Source: Gemmatimonadota bacterium (GTDB lineage Bacteria; Gemmatimonadota; Gemmatimonadetes; Longimicrobiales; Gaopeijiaceae). Taken from it: a DNA stretch of 64,000 bases. Below the pieces are notes generated by a model. The model worked only from the letters and a program-made list of their open reading frames with translations, had not been told where the DNA came from and ran no database searches. Positions within the stretch are counted from its first letter, which is position 1. The number at the start of each line of letters is the position of its first letter. This document shows positions 1-8,189 of the stretch, piece by piece. The translations under genes were made by a program, and so were the position numbers. The stretch covers positions 1 through 64,000 of the forward strand of contig JAQBXY010000007.1 in assembly GCA_027623325.1 (NCBI GenBank), written 5' to 3'.

Positions 1-236
1 ACCCGCCCGAGCTACCAGAATTTTTCGGGGAACGGCGTTGCAGTGGCGTCGATGTGTGCGGTCCTGCACAAGCACCGCCCCGTGAACGCCAATAAGGGGG
101 GGGGCATATCAGGTCTGTTCTTACCCCTGAAAAAGAGCCTATTGGTAGACTTATGGTAGACTCAAGCGGCCATTGCTGGCCAACAAGAAAGACCCCACAA
201 GCTTGTAAGTGCTTGCAGGGCATTCTCTTCCCTAAG
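1..236. other. non-coding stretch beside tRNA-Lys
   Basis: No convincing gene is seen here. The stretch contains a run of nine G residues (96-104) and a short direct repeat, TGGTAGACT at 143-151 and again at 154-162 (11-bp period). On the minus strand, downstream of the tRNA, there is only a weak 5-bp hairpin (CAAGC/GCTTG) and no clear T-tract. No integrase or copy of the tRNA 3' end was noticed, so an attachment site cannot be claimed. Confidence 0.5.
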
Positions 237-309
237 TGACCCGGCTGGGAATCGAACCCAGGACCTACTGATTAAAAGTCAGTTGCTCTGCCAGCTGAGC
301 TACCGGGTC
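237..309 (-). tRNA. tRNA-Lys, anticodon TTT
   Basis: The minus strand folds into a full cloverleaf of 73 nt. The acceptor stem is GACCCGG/CCGGGTC, the D stem GCTC/GAGC, the anticodon stem ACTGA/TCAGT with loop CTTTTAA, and the T stem CTGGG/CCCAG with loop TTCGAAT. Anticodon TTT decodes lysine. The discriminator base is A and no CCA is encoded, so CCA must be added after transcription. It stands alone; no other tRNA is adjacent. Confidence 0.97.
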
Positions 310-574
310 GTACTCTCCTAACTACTTACTGCTATTCACGTTACCGCATTCGCAACGAATCGACAAAAGTGCCCGGAAACACATGGGTGGCCCAAGCTTG
401 GCCGAACGGTAGCAGAACCGGCACCGTCGGTCATCCCGTTGCCCGTTCGCCATGGAGCTTCGCCAACTTCGCGACGCCTCTCAAGGTCCGATCCGGCGAC
501 GATCGCATAGCGCCGATCGACCGCGAGAATCCGTCCCGTCTACGAGCCCGGTCCCGGCGCGCTTGTCGCGAGGG

Positions 575-1852
575 TCACCGACCCACTGACAGGCGATTGT
601 ACGTACGCAGCACATCGCGGAGCCGGTCGTGGGGCAAGGCGTGAACGGTCACGTCGTCGGCACCCGTCATGGTCCGGGCGGCCACCATCGCGTTGATGAT
701 CGCTTCCTCGGTGGCCTGCACGGTGGCGGCGAAGATGGGATTGAGACGCTCATTGGCCAGCATGTCGAGACTGGACACCGCGGCGCGCTCCTGAGCGGCA
801 CCCCGGTTCGCGGTCGAAAAGGCGATGAATATGTCTCCCGATCCGTTCCCCGACGTGGTGCCGTTGCGGGCGATTCCGAGCGAGATCCGGCGTGCGACAC
901 GCTTCAGCTGGTGCGCCATGAGTGGTGCGTCGGTCGCGGCCACTACGATGATCGAGCCCTCGCGGTCGGCGCCGTCGTCCGCCTCGACAGGTTCGCCGTT
1001 CTCGCCCGGGCGGCTCGGGAGCAGGTCCGTGATCTCCTGCCCTACCGGCACGCCTGCAATGCGCAGCGCGGCCCGATCTCCGTAGTTGCACTGCACCAAG
1101 ATCCCGACCGTATACCCTTGGCCATCGATCTCCACGGTGCGCGACGACGTCCCGATGCCGCCCTTGAAGCGATTGCAGATCATGCCGGTCCCGCCGCCCA
1201 CGTTGCCTTCGACGACGGCCCCACCGGTCGCGCCGTCCATCGCCTGCAGCGCGTCTTCCACGGTCACGTGCTGGCCGAGGATGTCGTTCAGCGTGCCGTC
1301 CCACGTCTCCGCCACCACGGGCAGTGAGGCGAGCCACGGGGGATATCCCCCTCCGGCATAGTCCACACTGCGGGTGGCGCCCCAGCGCACGACGGCGTGG
1401 TGGACGATGCCGACGTTGAGGGTGTTGGTGATCATGACCGGACCCTCGAGCAGTCCCGAGTCCTCCACCCACGTCGTGCCCGTCATCTCCCCGTCGCCGT
1501 TGAGCGAGAACCACGCTGCGAACACGGGGTCCGGCGTCTCGTTGCCGCGCGGCCACACCGCCGTGACGCCGGTCCGGACCGGACCCTGCCCCACGACCTT
1601 GGGTCCACTTCCCCGGATGAGCGTCACATGGCCGACCTCGACGCCCGCGACGTCCGTGATGGCATTGAGCGGGCCCGGAATACCTTCAAAGGGCACGCCG
1701 AGGTCCCGCGCCCGCACGGTCGGTGCGATGGCCTGGGCCTCCGCCGGCGGGACCCACGAGGGCGAGACGCCGGCGAGCGCCAGCACCAGGAAGGCCGCGG
1801 CAGCTCGACCGCAGCCGCGATGGCGAGTGGGCGCGGGATGGAGGAGGTGCAT
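575..1852 (-). CDS. secreted P1 (S58, DmpA-type) aminopeptidase
   Basis: This 425-residue protein has an N-terminal signal peptide (hydrophobic AAAAFLVLALAGVS, likely cleavage after AEA at about residue 39). It matches the S58/DmpA family of self-cleaving aminopeptidases. The Gly-rich segment GNVGGGTGMICNRFKGG is near residue 216. The pair Gly299-Ser300, in REGSIIVVAATDAP, is the expected autoproteolysis site and Ser300 the nucleophile of the beta subunit. NGSGDIFIAFSTAN follows near residue 335. Family members remove N-terminal, D- or beta-residues from peptides; the substrate here is unknown. It starts at ATG and stands alone, about 150 bp from the divergent DinB remnant. Confidence 0.9.
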   Translation of the reverse strand: MHLLHPAPTRHRGCGRAAAAFLVLALAGVSPSWVPPAEAQAIAPTVRARDLGVPFEGIPGPLNAITDVAGVEVGHVTLIRGSGPKVVGQGPVRTGVTAVWPRGNETPDPVFAAWFSLNGDGEMTGTTWVEDSGLLEGPVMITNTLNVGIVHHAVVRWGATRSVDYAGGGYPPWLASLPVVAETWDGTLNDILGQHVTVEDALQAMDGATGGAVVEGNVGGGTGMICNRFKGGIGTSSRTVEIDGQGYTVGILVQCNYGDRAALRIAGVPVGQEITDLLPSRPGENGEPVEADDGADREGSIIVVAATDAPLMAHQLKRVARRISLGIARNGTTSGNGSGDIFIAFSTANRGAAQERAAVSSLDMLANERLNPIFAATVQATEEAIINAMVAARTMTGADDVTVHALPHDRLRDVLRTYNRLSVGR

Positions 1853-2005
1853 GGACTAGCTACCTGTCACGAGAAGGGCCGGCCGACGGGTGCAAGCGAC
1901 GGTGCGGCGGGCCTGTCGGCAAGGGGTCGAGGGTGCGAACGGGCGTCGGGGCGCCTACACTGAATCCGATCGCATCGGTGAACCAAGTCCAGCGATGAGA
2001 ATGCC

Positions 2006-2323
2006 ATGACCACCCGGAGAGAGTTCCTCGTCGGCGCATCACAAGGCGTCACAGGTCTGGGGCTCGCCGCCCTCCTTCCCATGCAGGGGTGCGCCGAGGC
2101 GTCCTCCGTACGATCGGCCCCTGGTGGATGACATGCAGCCGGTGTCGCGCCTCACTCCCTCTGGGGCCAACCTCACACGCCGACGCCGACACGCCACACA
2201 GGAGCACCACCCATCGCGGCGTCCCATGAGGACTACCACCGCGGGCAGCTAGCGACCTACGCGCGATCGATGGGCCTGATCCCCGCGCTCACGCAGCGGA
2301 TCCACGGCGACGCGGCCAAGTAA
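2006..2323 (+). pseudogene. decayed Tat-signal DinB-family gene
   Basis: An ATG at 2006 opens a 41-codon frame beginning MTTRREFLVGASQG, a twin-arginine signal with a lipobox-like MQGC, and ends at TGA 2129-2131. The same frame, read past this stop to TAA 2321-2323, ends with HEDYHRGQLATYARSMGL, which resembles the last helix of DinB-like proteins. Only about 60 codons separate the two parts, far fewer than the 100 or more a DinB four-helix bundle needs. The simplest reading is a gene that lost its middle and gained an in-frame stop. It converges on doxX with an 7-bp gap. Confidence 0.65.
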
Positions 2324-2330
2324 CTCGGGG

Positions 2331-2714
2331 CTAGCTCGGCTTCCACCTGCGGTTTCGCCTCATGAAGCCGATCACGAGAAGCAGGATCAGATTGACGAGG
2401 GGTGGCACCGGGCCCATGTCCCCGGGATTCGTCAGGAGCGTGAACAACGCTCCGGCCATGATCACCACCAGCACACCGGCGGAGTACGTGGCGAATCGGG
2501 GGACGAGCAGCGCAAGTCCTCCGACGACCTCGACCGCCCCGATCACGTACATGAACCAGATCGGCAGCGACCATCCGGTGAACAGGGTGATCCACATGGC
2601 CGAGGCGGTGAATTTCGACTGACCCGCCAGCGTCATGCCAACGGCTACGGCCACGGTCACGATCCAAAGGGCCACGGTGGCCGCCTTCTGTCGTACCGTC
2701 TGCTCGTCGCTCAT
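2331..2714 (-). CDS. DoxX family membrane protein
   Basis: This 127-residue protein has four predicted membrane segments: VALWIVTVAVAVGM, the WSLPIWFMYVIGAVEVVGG region, FATYSAGVLVVIMAGALF and LVNLILLLVIGF. The GQSKF motif after the first helix and the glycine-rich second helix fit the DoxX family. These are small inner-membrane proteins, some linked to thiosulfate or quinone redox, but the role is not settled and none is assigned here. The ATG start has a strong Shine-Dalgarno (GGGAGG, 6-nt spacing). It follows the esterase gene after 41 bp on the same strand and may share its transcript. Confidence 0.85.
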   Translation of the reverse strand: MSDEQTVRQKAATVALWIVTVAVAVGMTLAGQSKFTASAMWITLFTGWSLPIWFMYVIGAVEVVGGLALLVPRFATYSAGVLVVIMAGALFTLLTNPGDMGPVPPLVNLILLLVIGFMRRNRRWKPS

Positions 2715-2755
2715 TCGTTACCTCCCGTCAAAAGAAGTCCCTGGCCCCTGCAGCA

Positions 2756-4633
2756 TCAACTGATCAGGCGCCCCAACACCTCAGCGCCTCCGACCACGGG
2801 TAAGGAGAGCGACGTGCCGTCGAGGTCGATGTTGAGCTCGGTCCCGGCTTCGGGCCAGAGCGTGAACTCGGGGTCGCTCGAGAAGATCATCAAGCCGATC
2901 CTCTGACCTGCCGCGATGATCTGATCGTCGGGCTGCAGGTCGAAGGTCAACTCATAGAACTCGCCGGGCACCAAAGGAGCACTCTCGGTCAGCGATCCCC
3001 GGTTTTGGGGATCCGCCCAGCCACGAGTAATGACATTGTCGGTGATGCGATCCCCGTCGACCCAAGGGAGCGAAACGAGCCAGACGGACAGGTTGGCAGC
3101 GTCAGCGCTCGCCGCGAGGCGGACGGTTACGCTCGCCACACCGGACAGATGAACGTCCTGAGCGAGTTCTGGGGTCGCATAGAGCAGCCGATGGCTCGAC
3201 TCGGACGCGCGAGCATGGCCAGCCCCGTCGATCGACACGTCGTCCGCGAGCGACTCCACACCCTGCGACTCGGTACTCCCGAGGCTGAGCAGGCCCACGC
3301 CGTTGCCCCCCGCCTGCGGGCGCAGCACCACCGACTCAGCCTCGGGATTCGGATAGTCGGCATACGGTGTCGGCGCGTTGGTGGCCGCACCCTCACGCAC
3401 GATCCAGGCACGTGGGTCCTGCTCGACACCGTTGTCGACATCGTAGAGATGTCGCGTGAACCACCGGTTCATCATGTCGAGCGGCGGTGGCCCGCCGTGC
3501 CCACCCTGGTGGTAGTAGATCTGGGCCGGAACGCCACGCTCCTCGAGCGCCCGGTAGATCCGGTAGCTGTGCTCGGGCATCACGTTCCAGTCGTTGAAGC
3601 CGTGGGCCATGAGCGTAGCGGCCTTCACCCCCTCGATCGCGTTCAGGTAGTCCCGGCCGGCCCAGAAGTCGTTGTAGTCGCCCGTGAGCCGATCCTGACC
3701 CGCGGCCATCTCGCCATCCCGGACCGTGGCATCACAGTACGCACGGCGCTCGGGATTGCCGGAGTTGATGAAGTCGTACAGGACGTCCACGTCCTCGCCG
3801 AGATAACCGCCCGGAGAACGCACGAGTCCGTTGGATCGGTAGTAGTGGTAGTAGGACGTGTTGGGTGCGATCGGGATGATCGCCTCGAGCCCCTCGACAC
3901 CGGTCGTCGCGGCCGCAAGCGGCAGCGTCCCGTTGTACGACGTCCCGGTCATGCCCACGCGTCCAGTCGCCCAGAACGCCTCCACCTCTTCGCCCCCGGT
4001 CGCCTCGCTGAAGCCGCGCGCTCGTCCATTCAGCCAGTCGATGACGGCCTTGGGCGCGAGCGACTCGTTGATTCCCCCGACCGTCGGGCACCCCTGCGAG
4101 AGACCGGTGCCCGGAGACTGCGAGTGCACCACGGCGAAGCCACGCGGGACCCAGTCGGCCACGTGTGAGTTCGAGATCACCGGCCTCCGGCTCTGGTGAG
4201 CGATCGCGGGCATATCGCCTCGCGGAGATGGCTCGGCCCCGATCTCGTGCTGAACGTTCCAGAAATACTCGCTGGCTACGGAGCCTGTGCCTGAGAAGTA
4301 CGGCGAGGACTCGTAGATGACCGGTACCGTGAGGCCCTCGTTGTCGGTCTGACTCTGGCGCGTGACATCGACGTGCACTCGATCGAGCCGGCCATCACCG
4401 TCCGAATCGAATTCGGTCTCGACCCAAAGGTCATGCCTCACCCAGAAGGCAGGATCGGCGAACCGAGGGACGACCTGGGCCTGGCCGTCCACAAAGACCG
4501 GTTGCGTCGGCTCCCGCGATTGGGCTTCGCCCGGCTTCGCGCTGACGGCCACGAGAAGCGCACCGGCTACGAGCGCACCAGAGCACGGGAAAGAACGGAT
4601 CGACTTTCGCTTGTCAAAGAGTCTGGTCTTCAT
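2756..4633 (-). CDS. secreted CocE/NonD (S15) alpha/beta hydrolase
   Basis: This 625-residue protein has a signal peptide ending near AKPGEAQ. The N-terminal two thirds is an alpha/beta-hydrolase of the X-Pro dipeptidyl-peptidase (S15)/CocE type, and the last about 200 residues form the beta-sandwich PepX C-terminal domain. A full triad is visible in the family order: Ser232 in GMTGTSYNGT, Asp348 in HGFNDWNV and His379 in HQGGHGGP. Family members act as X-Pro dipeptidyl-peptidases, acyl-ester hydrolases or beta-lactam acylases. The sequence does not tell which, so only a secreted peptidase/esterase is claimed. The start is ATG without an obvious Shine-Dalgarno. Confidence 0.88.
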   Translation of the reverse strand: MKTRLFDKRKSIRSFPCSGALVAGALLVAVSAKPGEAQSREPTQPVFVDGQAQVVPRFADPAFWVRHDLWVETEFDSDGDGRLDRVHVDVTRQSQTDNEGLTVPVIYESSPYFSGTGSVASEYFWNVQHEIGAEPSPRGDMPAIAHQSRRPVISNSHVADWVPRGFAVVHSQSPGTGLSQGCPTVGGINESLAPKAVIDWLNGRARGFSEATGGEEVEAFWATGRVGMTGTSYNGTLPLAAATTGVEGLEAIIPIAPNTSYYHYYRSNGLVRSPGGYLGEDVDVLYDFINSGNPERRAYCDATVRDGEMAAGQDRLTGDYNDFWAGRDYLNAIEGVKAATLMAHGFNDWNVMPEHSYRIYRALEERGVPAQIYYHQGGHGGPPPLDMMNRWFTRHLYDVDNGVEQDPRAWIVREGAATNAPTPYADYPNPEAESVVLRPQAGGNGVGLLSLGSTESQGVESLADDVSIDGAGHARASESSHRLLYATPELAQDVHLSGVASVTVRLAASADAANLSVWLVSLPWVDGDRITDNVITRGWADPQNRGSLTESAPLVPGEFYELTFDLQPDDQIIAAGQRIGLMIFSSDPEFTLWPEAGTELNIDLDGTSLSLPVVGGAEVLGRLIS

Positions 4634-4685
4634 ACGGTCAACGTAGGGTCAGAGGTCTCCCCGTGTCATACCCGGGGCCCCGGAC

Positions 4686-5324
4686 TCAAAGATCCAGCGT
4701 GAACTGGAGTCCGGTGAATGTCAGGCGGTGGTGTGGAGTGAGGCCCAGCTCAGCGATCGCGACCCTGTGCTCGGCGGTGCCGTATCCCACGTTCCGCTCC
4801 CAGGCATAGCCCGGATATCGCGCCGACAGGCGATGCATCAGTCGGTCCCGGATGACTTTTGCTACGATCGATGCACACCCGATGGAGTGGATCAACGCGT
4901 CGCCGTCGACTACGGCTTCGTGCTCGCGCCCCAAGTGCTTTACCGGGAGTCCGTCGATGACGATGTGGTCCGGTGGAGTCACGAGGTGGTCGAGGGCTCG
5001 CTGCATCGCGACTGTGGTCGCACGGAGGATATTGCGGCGATCGATCTCGCGAACGGACGCGGCGCCAACCCCGACCCCGGCGGCCACCTTCATGATCTGG
5101 CTGAAGAGCTCGGTCCGCACCGCGGCAGACAGTTGCTTCGAGTCGTCGGCGCCCTCGACCCGCACGCCCGACGGAAGAACCACGGCCGCTGCGACCACCG
5201 GGCCCGCGAGCGGCCCCCGCCCGGCTTCGTCTACACCCGCGACAGAACGGCCGCGGCCCCAGAACCGTCGCTCGTACTCGAGCAAGTCCTGGGGCCGCTC
5301 TGACCCTCGTGTCTCCGGCTTCAC
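4686..5324 (-). CDS. rnhB: ribonuclease HII
   Basis: This protein of 212 residues cleaves RNA in RNA-DNA hybrids and removes misincorporated ribonucleotides. The family hallmark GVDEAGRGPLAGPVVAAAVV is near residue 30 and supplies Asp and Glu of the metal site. SIGCASIVAKVIRDRLM and the C-terminal TPHHRLTF complete the RNase HII pattern, and the length is typical. It starts with GTG 14 bp after the rplS stop on the same strand, the usual last place of the rpsP-rimM-trmD-rplS-rnhB operon. No terminator was recognised downstream. Confidence 0.95.
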   Translation of the reverse strand: MKPETRGSERPQDLLEYERRFWGRGRSVAGVDEAGRGPLAGPVVAAAVVLPSGVRVEGADDSKQLSAAVRTELFSQIMKVAAGVGVGAASVREIDRRNILRATTVAMQRALDHLVTPPDHIVIDGLPVKHLGREHEAVVDGDALIHSIGCASIVAKVIRDRLMHRLSARYPGYAWERNVGYGTAEHRVAIAELGLTPHHRLTFTGLQFTLDL

Positions 5325-5338
5325 GGCCGGGTGACCGA

Positions 5339-5692
5339 TCAGCGCGCCGTGCGCTTCTCCGCGATCCGTGCCGACTTACCGCGCCGACCACGCAGGTAGT
5401 ACAGCTTGGCGCGACGCACACGGCCCTGCCGCATTACCTCGACACCCTTCACGGTCGGGGCGTGGAGCGGGAAAATGCGCTCGACACCAATGCCGCTGGA
5501 GATCTTGCGAACGGTGAACGTCTCGTCGACGCCCCCGTGCTTGCGCGCGATGCAAACGCCCTCGAATGCCTGAATTCGCTCCTTGGCACCCTCGCGAACG
5601 AGGTAGAGCACCTTCACGGTATCGCCAGGAGAGAACTCGAGCTGGTCGGCCCGGAGGTGGTCTTTCGCAGATTCTTTGATTATGTCCGTCAT
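5339..5692 (-). CDS. rplS: 50S ribosomal protein L19
   Basis: L19 lies at the 30S-50S interface. The 117-residue protein begins [20 protein letters not shown] and contains the family segments [35 protein letters not shown] and [18 protein letters not shown]. An open frame extends 46 codons upstream (to 5830), but homologues start here and a Shine-Dalgarno (GGAG) stands 8 nt before this ATG, so the shorter form is chosen. Unlike the normal arrangement it does not follow trmD directly: an opposite-strand M28 gene lies between, so rplS probably needs its own promoter. Confidence 0.96.
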   Translation of the reverse strand: MTDIIKESAKDHLRADQLEFSPGDTVKVLYLVREGAKERIQAFEGVCIARKHGGVDETFTVRKISSGIGVERIFPLHAPTVKGVEVMRQGRVRRAKLYYLRGRRGKSARIAEKRTAR

Positions 5693-5738
5693 CACCGACT
5701 CCAATGACACCGCCAGAGACGTTCTAGCAGAGACAAGT

Positions 5739-5767
5739 AACATAACGCGCGCGCCGTAACCGGTGAA
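5739..5767 (-). promoter_or_regulatory. possible sigma-70 promoter for rplS-rnhB
   Basis: On the minus strand TTCACC (5767-5762) and TATGTT (5744-5739) are separated by 17 bp, each matching the consensus at four of six positions. A start near 5732 would give a leader of about 40 nt with the rplS Shine-Dalgarno. The match is modest. The main argument is need, because the upstream M28 gene is read in the other direction and cuts rplS off from trmD transcription. Confidence 0.35.
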
Positions 5768-5841
5768 GTCCTTGAAGTGGCCGTTGGCAGAGGGCTTCGC
5801 TTGGACCATGTTGGCCCGATTCCAGCCCATCAGGAGCCCCG

Positions 5842-6930
5842 ATGCCCTCCGTTCGACGACCCGCCCCCGTTCTCTCTTCTTTGCTCCTCGTCGCCGCCTG
5901 TGGCGGGGCCACGGAGCGATCCACCCAACAGCCCGACGCAGCCATACCCCGAGCGGTCCGAATCGAGAGCCTACTCTCGACGTTGGCGGCCGATTCGATG
6001 GAGGGGCGGCGCACGGGGACGATCGGAGCGCACCGCGCGGCGCGCTTCCTCGCGGCGGAACTCGAGCGTTATGGCGTCGAAGCGGCGGGCGATGACGGGT
6101 ACTTCCAACGCGTCCCGTTGGCGCGCGTGGAGGTGCAGGGTCGAAACGGACCGCAACAGCGCCTACTGCTGCCGTCGGCTGATCTCGACTTCGACACCCT
6201 CCCCGCCGATCGCGTTGTTTCGACCGAGGCGAATGTCGTAGGGATCATCCGAGGGTCCGATCCCACGGTCTCGCACGAGGTCGTGGTCCTCGGAGCCCAC
6301 TACGATCACGTGGGCATCGGTGCGCCGGTCGATGGTCTGACCGAGGGTACGGATTCGATCTACAACGGCGCCGACGACGACGGGTCGGGCACCATCGCCG
6401 TCCTCGAGATCGCCCGTCAGCTGGTGGAGGGCCCCGCTCCCCGCCGAACGGTGGTCGTTCTCCTGAGCACCGGCGAAGAAATGGGCCTACTGGGAACCCG
6501 ATGGTACATCGAGAGCCCCGTCGAGCCTCTGGAGCAGACCGTGGCCAATCTGCAGATCGAGATGATCGGGCGACCCGATCCGGAGGCAGGCGGTTTCGGC
6601 CGAGGCTGGCTCACCGGATACGAGCGCACAACCATGGGCGATCAACTGGCTGCCGCGGGGTCACCGATCGTGGCCGATCCCCGGCTCGAGCAGAACTTCT
6701 TCTTCCGTAGCGATAACATCGCGTTCGCTCGAATCGGCATCCCGGCGCACACGCTGTCCTCGTTCAATCTGCACAGCGACTACCACCAGCCCTCGGACGA
6801 AGTCGACAAAGTCGATTTCGCGCACATGTCAGCCCTCGTGGAAGCAGCGATCGAAGCGGTCCGTTTCCTGGCCGATGGGCCGAAACCGGAGTGGAAGCCC
6901 GGCGGGATGGATGGGCTGACCGGGAACTAG
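5842..6930 (+). CDS. M28 family zinc aminopeptidase, lipoprotein
   Basis: This 362-residue protein has a lipoprotein signal (lipobox VAAC, Cys20) and an M28 co-catalytic zinc peptidase domain. Visible metal-site motifs are GAHYDHVG (His153, Asp155), NGADDDGSG (Asp near 178), [10 protein letters not shown] (Glu212/213), IGRPDPE (Asp246) and [10 protein letters not shown] (His315). Members release N-terminal residues from peptides outside the cytoplasm. The ATG has a good Shine-Dalgarno (AGGAG, 5 nt). It is the only plus-strand gene in a minus-strand ribosomal operon, and its TAG stop shares the tetranucleotide CTAG (6927-6930) with the trmD stop. Confidence 0.9.
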   Translation: MPSVRRPAPVLSSLLLVAACGGATERSTQQPDAAIPRAVRIESLLSTLAADSMEGRRTGTIGAHRAARFLAAELERYGVEAAGDDGYFQRVPLARVEVQGRNGPQQRLLLPSADLDFDTLPADRVVSTEANVVGIIRGSDPTVSHEVVVLGAHYDHVGIGAPVDGLTEGTDSIYNGADDDGSGTIAVLEIARQLVEGPAPRRTVVVLLSTGEEMGLLGTRWYIESPVEPLEQTVANLQIEMIGRPDPEAGGFGRGWLTGYERTTMGDQLAAAGSPIVADPRLEQNFFFRSDNIAFARIGIPAHTLSSFNLHSDYHQPSDEVDKVDFAHMSALVEAAIEAVRFLADGPKPEWKPGGMDGLTGN

Positions 6931-7604
6931 CCCAGTTCTTCCAACAACTCGGGTCTCCGCTCCCGTGTGAGTCGTTGGGATTGTTGGGCCCTCCACGCCT
7001 CGATCGACTTGTGGTCGCCCGAGCGTAGCACATGGGGCACTTCGTGCCCCCGGTACTCCGCCGGGCGCGTGTACGAAGGAGCGGACAACATTCCGTCGTC
7101 GTAGAAGGAATCCGTCGAGGCGGCGAGGTGGTCACCGATGGCACCGGGGAGCAACCGCACCACGGTATCAGTAATGGCGAGGGCCCCCACTTCACCGCCT
7201 GACAGGACGAAGTCGCCGATCGAGATCTCCTCGGTCGCGAGGTGATCGGCGACCCTTTGGTCGACATCCTTGTAGTGCCCGCACAGGAGCGTCAGCTCCT
7301 TCTCCACACTGAAACGAACGGCGTCCTGGTGTCGAAACGGGCGACCCCGGGCCGACAACAGGACGATCGGACCCTCGGGGGCCAGGGCGTCCACGGCCTC
7401 GAAGAACGGCTCCGGCTTCATGACCATTCCGGCGCCACCCCCGTAGGGGATGTCGTCGACGGTACGATGGCGGTCGTGCGTGTAGTCCCGCAGGTCCACG
7501 AGCCGGTATTCGACCAACCCAGCCTCGGCGGCCCGCGCCGGAATCGAGAGACCGAGTGGCCCCTCGAAGAAGCTAGGGAAAATCGAAACGATGTTGATGC
7601 GCAT
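6927..7604 (-). CDS. trmD: tRNA (guanine37-N1)-methyltransferase
   Basis: TrmD methylates G37 of tRNAs that read CNN codons, using S-adenosylmethionine, and so prevents +1 frameshifting. The 225-residue protein starts MRINIVSIFPSFFEGPL and has the SPOUT trefoil-knot motifs LLSARGRPF, LLCGHYKDVDQRV and ISIGDFVLSGGEVGA. ATG 7604 is preferred to an in-frame TTG at 7613 because homologues begin at MRI. It lies 11 bp after rimM. Its stop overlaps the convergent M28 gene. Confidence 0.96.
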   Translation of the reverse strand: MRINIVSIFPSFFEGPLGLSIPARAAEAGLVEYRLVDLRDYTHDRHRTVDDIPYGGGAGMVMKPEPFFEAVDALAPEGPIVLLSARGRPFRHQDAVRFSVEKELTLLCGHYKDVDQRVADHLATEEISIGDFVLSGGEVGALAITDTVVRLLPGAIGDHLAASTDSFYDDGMLSAPSYTRPAEYRGHEVPHVLRSGDHKSIEAWRAQQSQRLTRERRPELLEELG

Positions 7605-7615
7605 CGGATCCAACT

Positions 7616-8158
7616 CTAGAGGTCCAGGAGACCAGGCGGAGGGTCGATCACCATCCGCTTCGCCGCGACGTCGACCTCGACCACCACGTGATCGAGATAA
7701 GGGATTATGACCGTCTTCTTCGGACCGCGAACCTCCAGGAGGTCAGCCGGGCTCATCTCATAAACCTCGCTGATGGTGCCGATGTCTTCTCCCTCCGTAG
7801 TCGTGACCGACATACCGAGCAGCTGATGGTAGAAGACCTCCCCATCGGCCAAGGGCTCGAGTTGGTCTGCCGCCTGGAAGAGATATCGGCCCCGGAGCAG
7901 TTCGGCCTGATTGCGATCCTCGACGCCACCAAACCGGACGAGCAGCCCCTTCTGGAAAGGACGGGCCGCCTCGACCCGCAGCGGCGGGAGGTCCGGGTCG
8001 GGTTCGTCGTCGGCCTCACCACCCAACAACAAAACTACCCCGGGAGCATATACGCTCTCGGGGTAGTCCGTGAGTGGCCACACGAAGAACTCGCCCTTCG
8101 TTCCGTGAGGCTTGTTGAGCTGTCCGACGACGAGATGACGCGGGTCTTCGCGACCCAT
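7616..8158 (-). CDS. rimM: 16S rRNA processing protein RimM
   Basis: RimM binds S19 and assists maturation of the 30S head. The 180-residue protein has the N-terminal RimM beta-barrel (VVGQLNKPHGTKGEFFVWPLTD) and the C-terminal PRC-like barrel (GEVFYHQLLGMSV, DLLEVRGPKKTVIIPYL, MVIDPPPGLLDL). It sits in the canonical rpsP-rimM-trmD order. No Shine-Dalgarno is seen before the ATG; instead the leader carries CCTCC and a hairpin at the rpsP end (see the terminator entry), so its expression may be set below that of rpsP. Confidence 0.95.
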   Translation of the reverse strand: MGREDPRHLVVGQLNKPHGTKGEFFVWPLTDYPESVYAPGVVLLLGGEADDEPDPDLPPLRVEAARPFQKGLLVRFGGVEDRNQAELLRGRYLFQAADQLEPLADGEVFYHQLLGMSVTTTEGEDIGTISEVYEMSPADLLEVRGPKKTVIIPYLDHVVVEVDVAAKRMVIDPPPGLLDL

Positions 8159-8161
8159 GAC

Positions 8162-8189
8162 TAAAAGGAGGTCCGAGTGCTACTCGGAC
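8162..8189 (-). terminator. terminator/attenuator between rpsP and rimM
   Basis: On the minus strand GTCCGAGT and ACTCGGAC form a perfect 8-bp stem with a 3-nt loop (AGC), followed by CTCCTTTT. The rpsP stop codon TAG (8182-8180) overlaps the loop and the rimM ATG is only 3 nt beyond the T-run. This looks like a partial intrinsic terminator that would favour S16 over the downstream genes. Confidence 0.55.

Noticed and set aside
96-104. G9 run as a phase-variable tract
   Set aside because: It is not in or just before any recognised gene.
1-309. tRNA-Lys as an integration site with element remains
   Set aside because: No integrase, no repeat of the tRNA 3' end and no phage-like gene is seen within the window.
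3005-4168. Long plus-strand reading frame (387 codons)
   Set aside because: It is antisense to the CocE-type gene, rich in Arg, His and Val with no family motif; a GC-content shadow.
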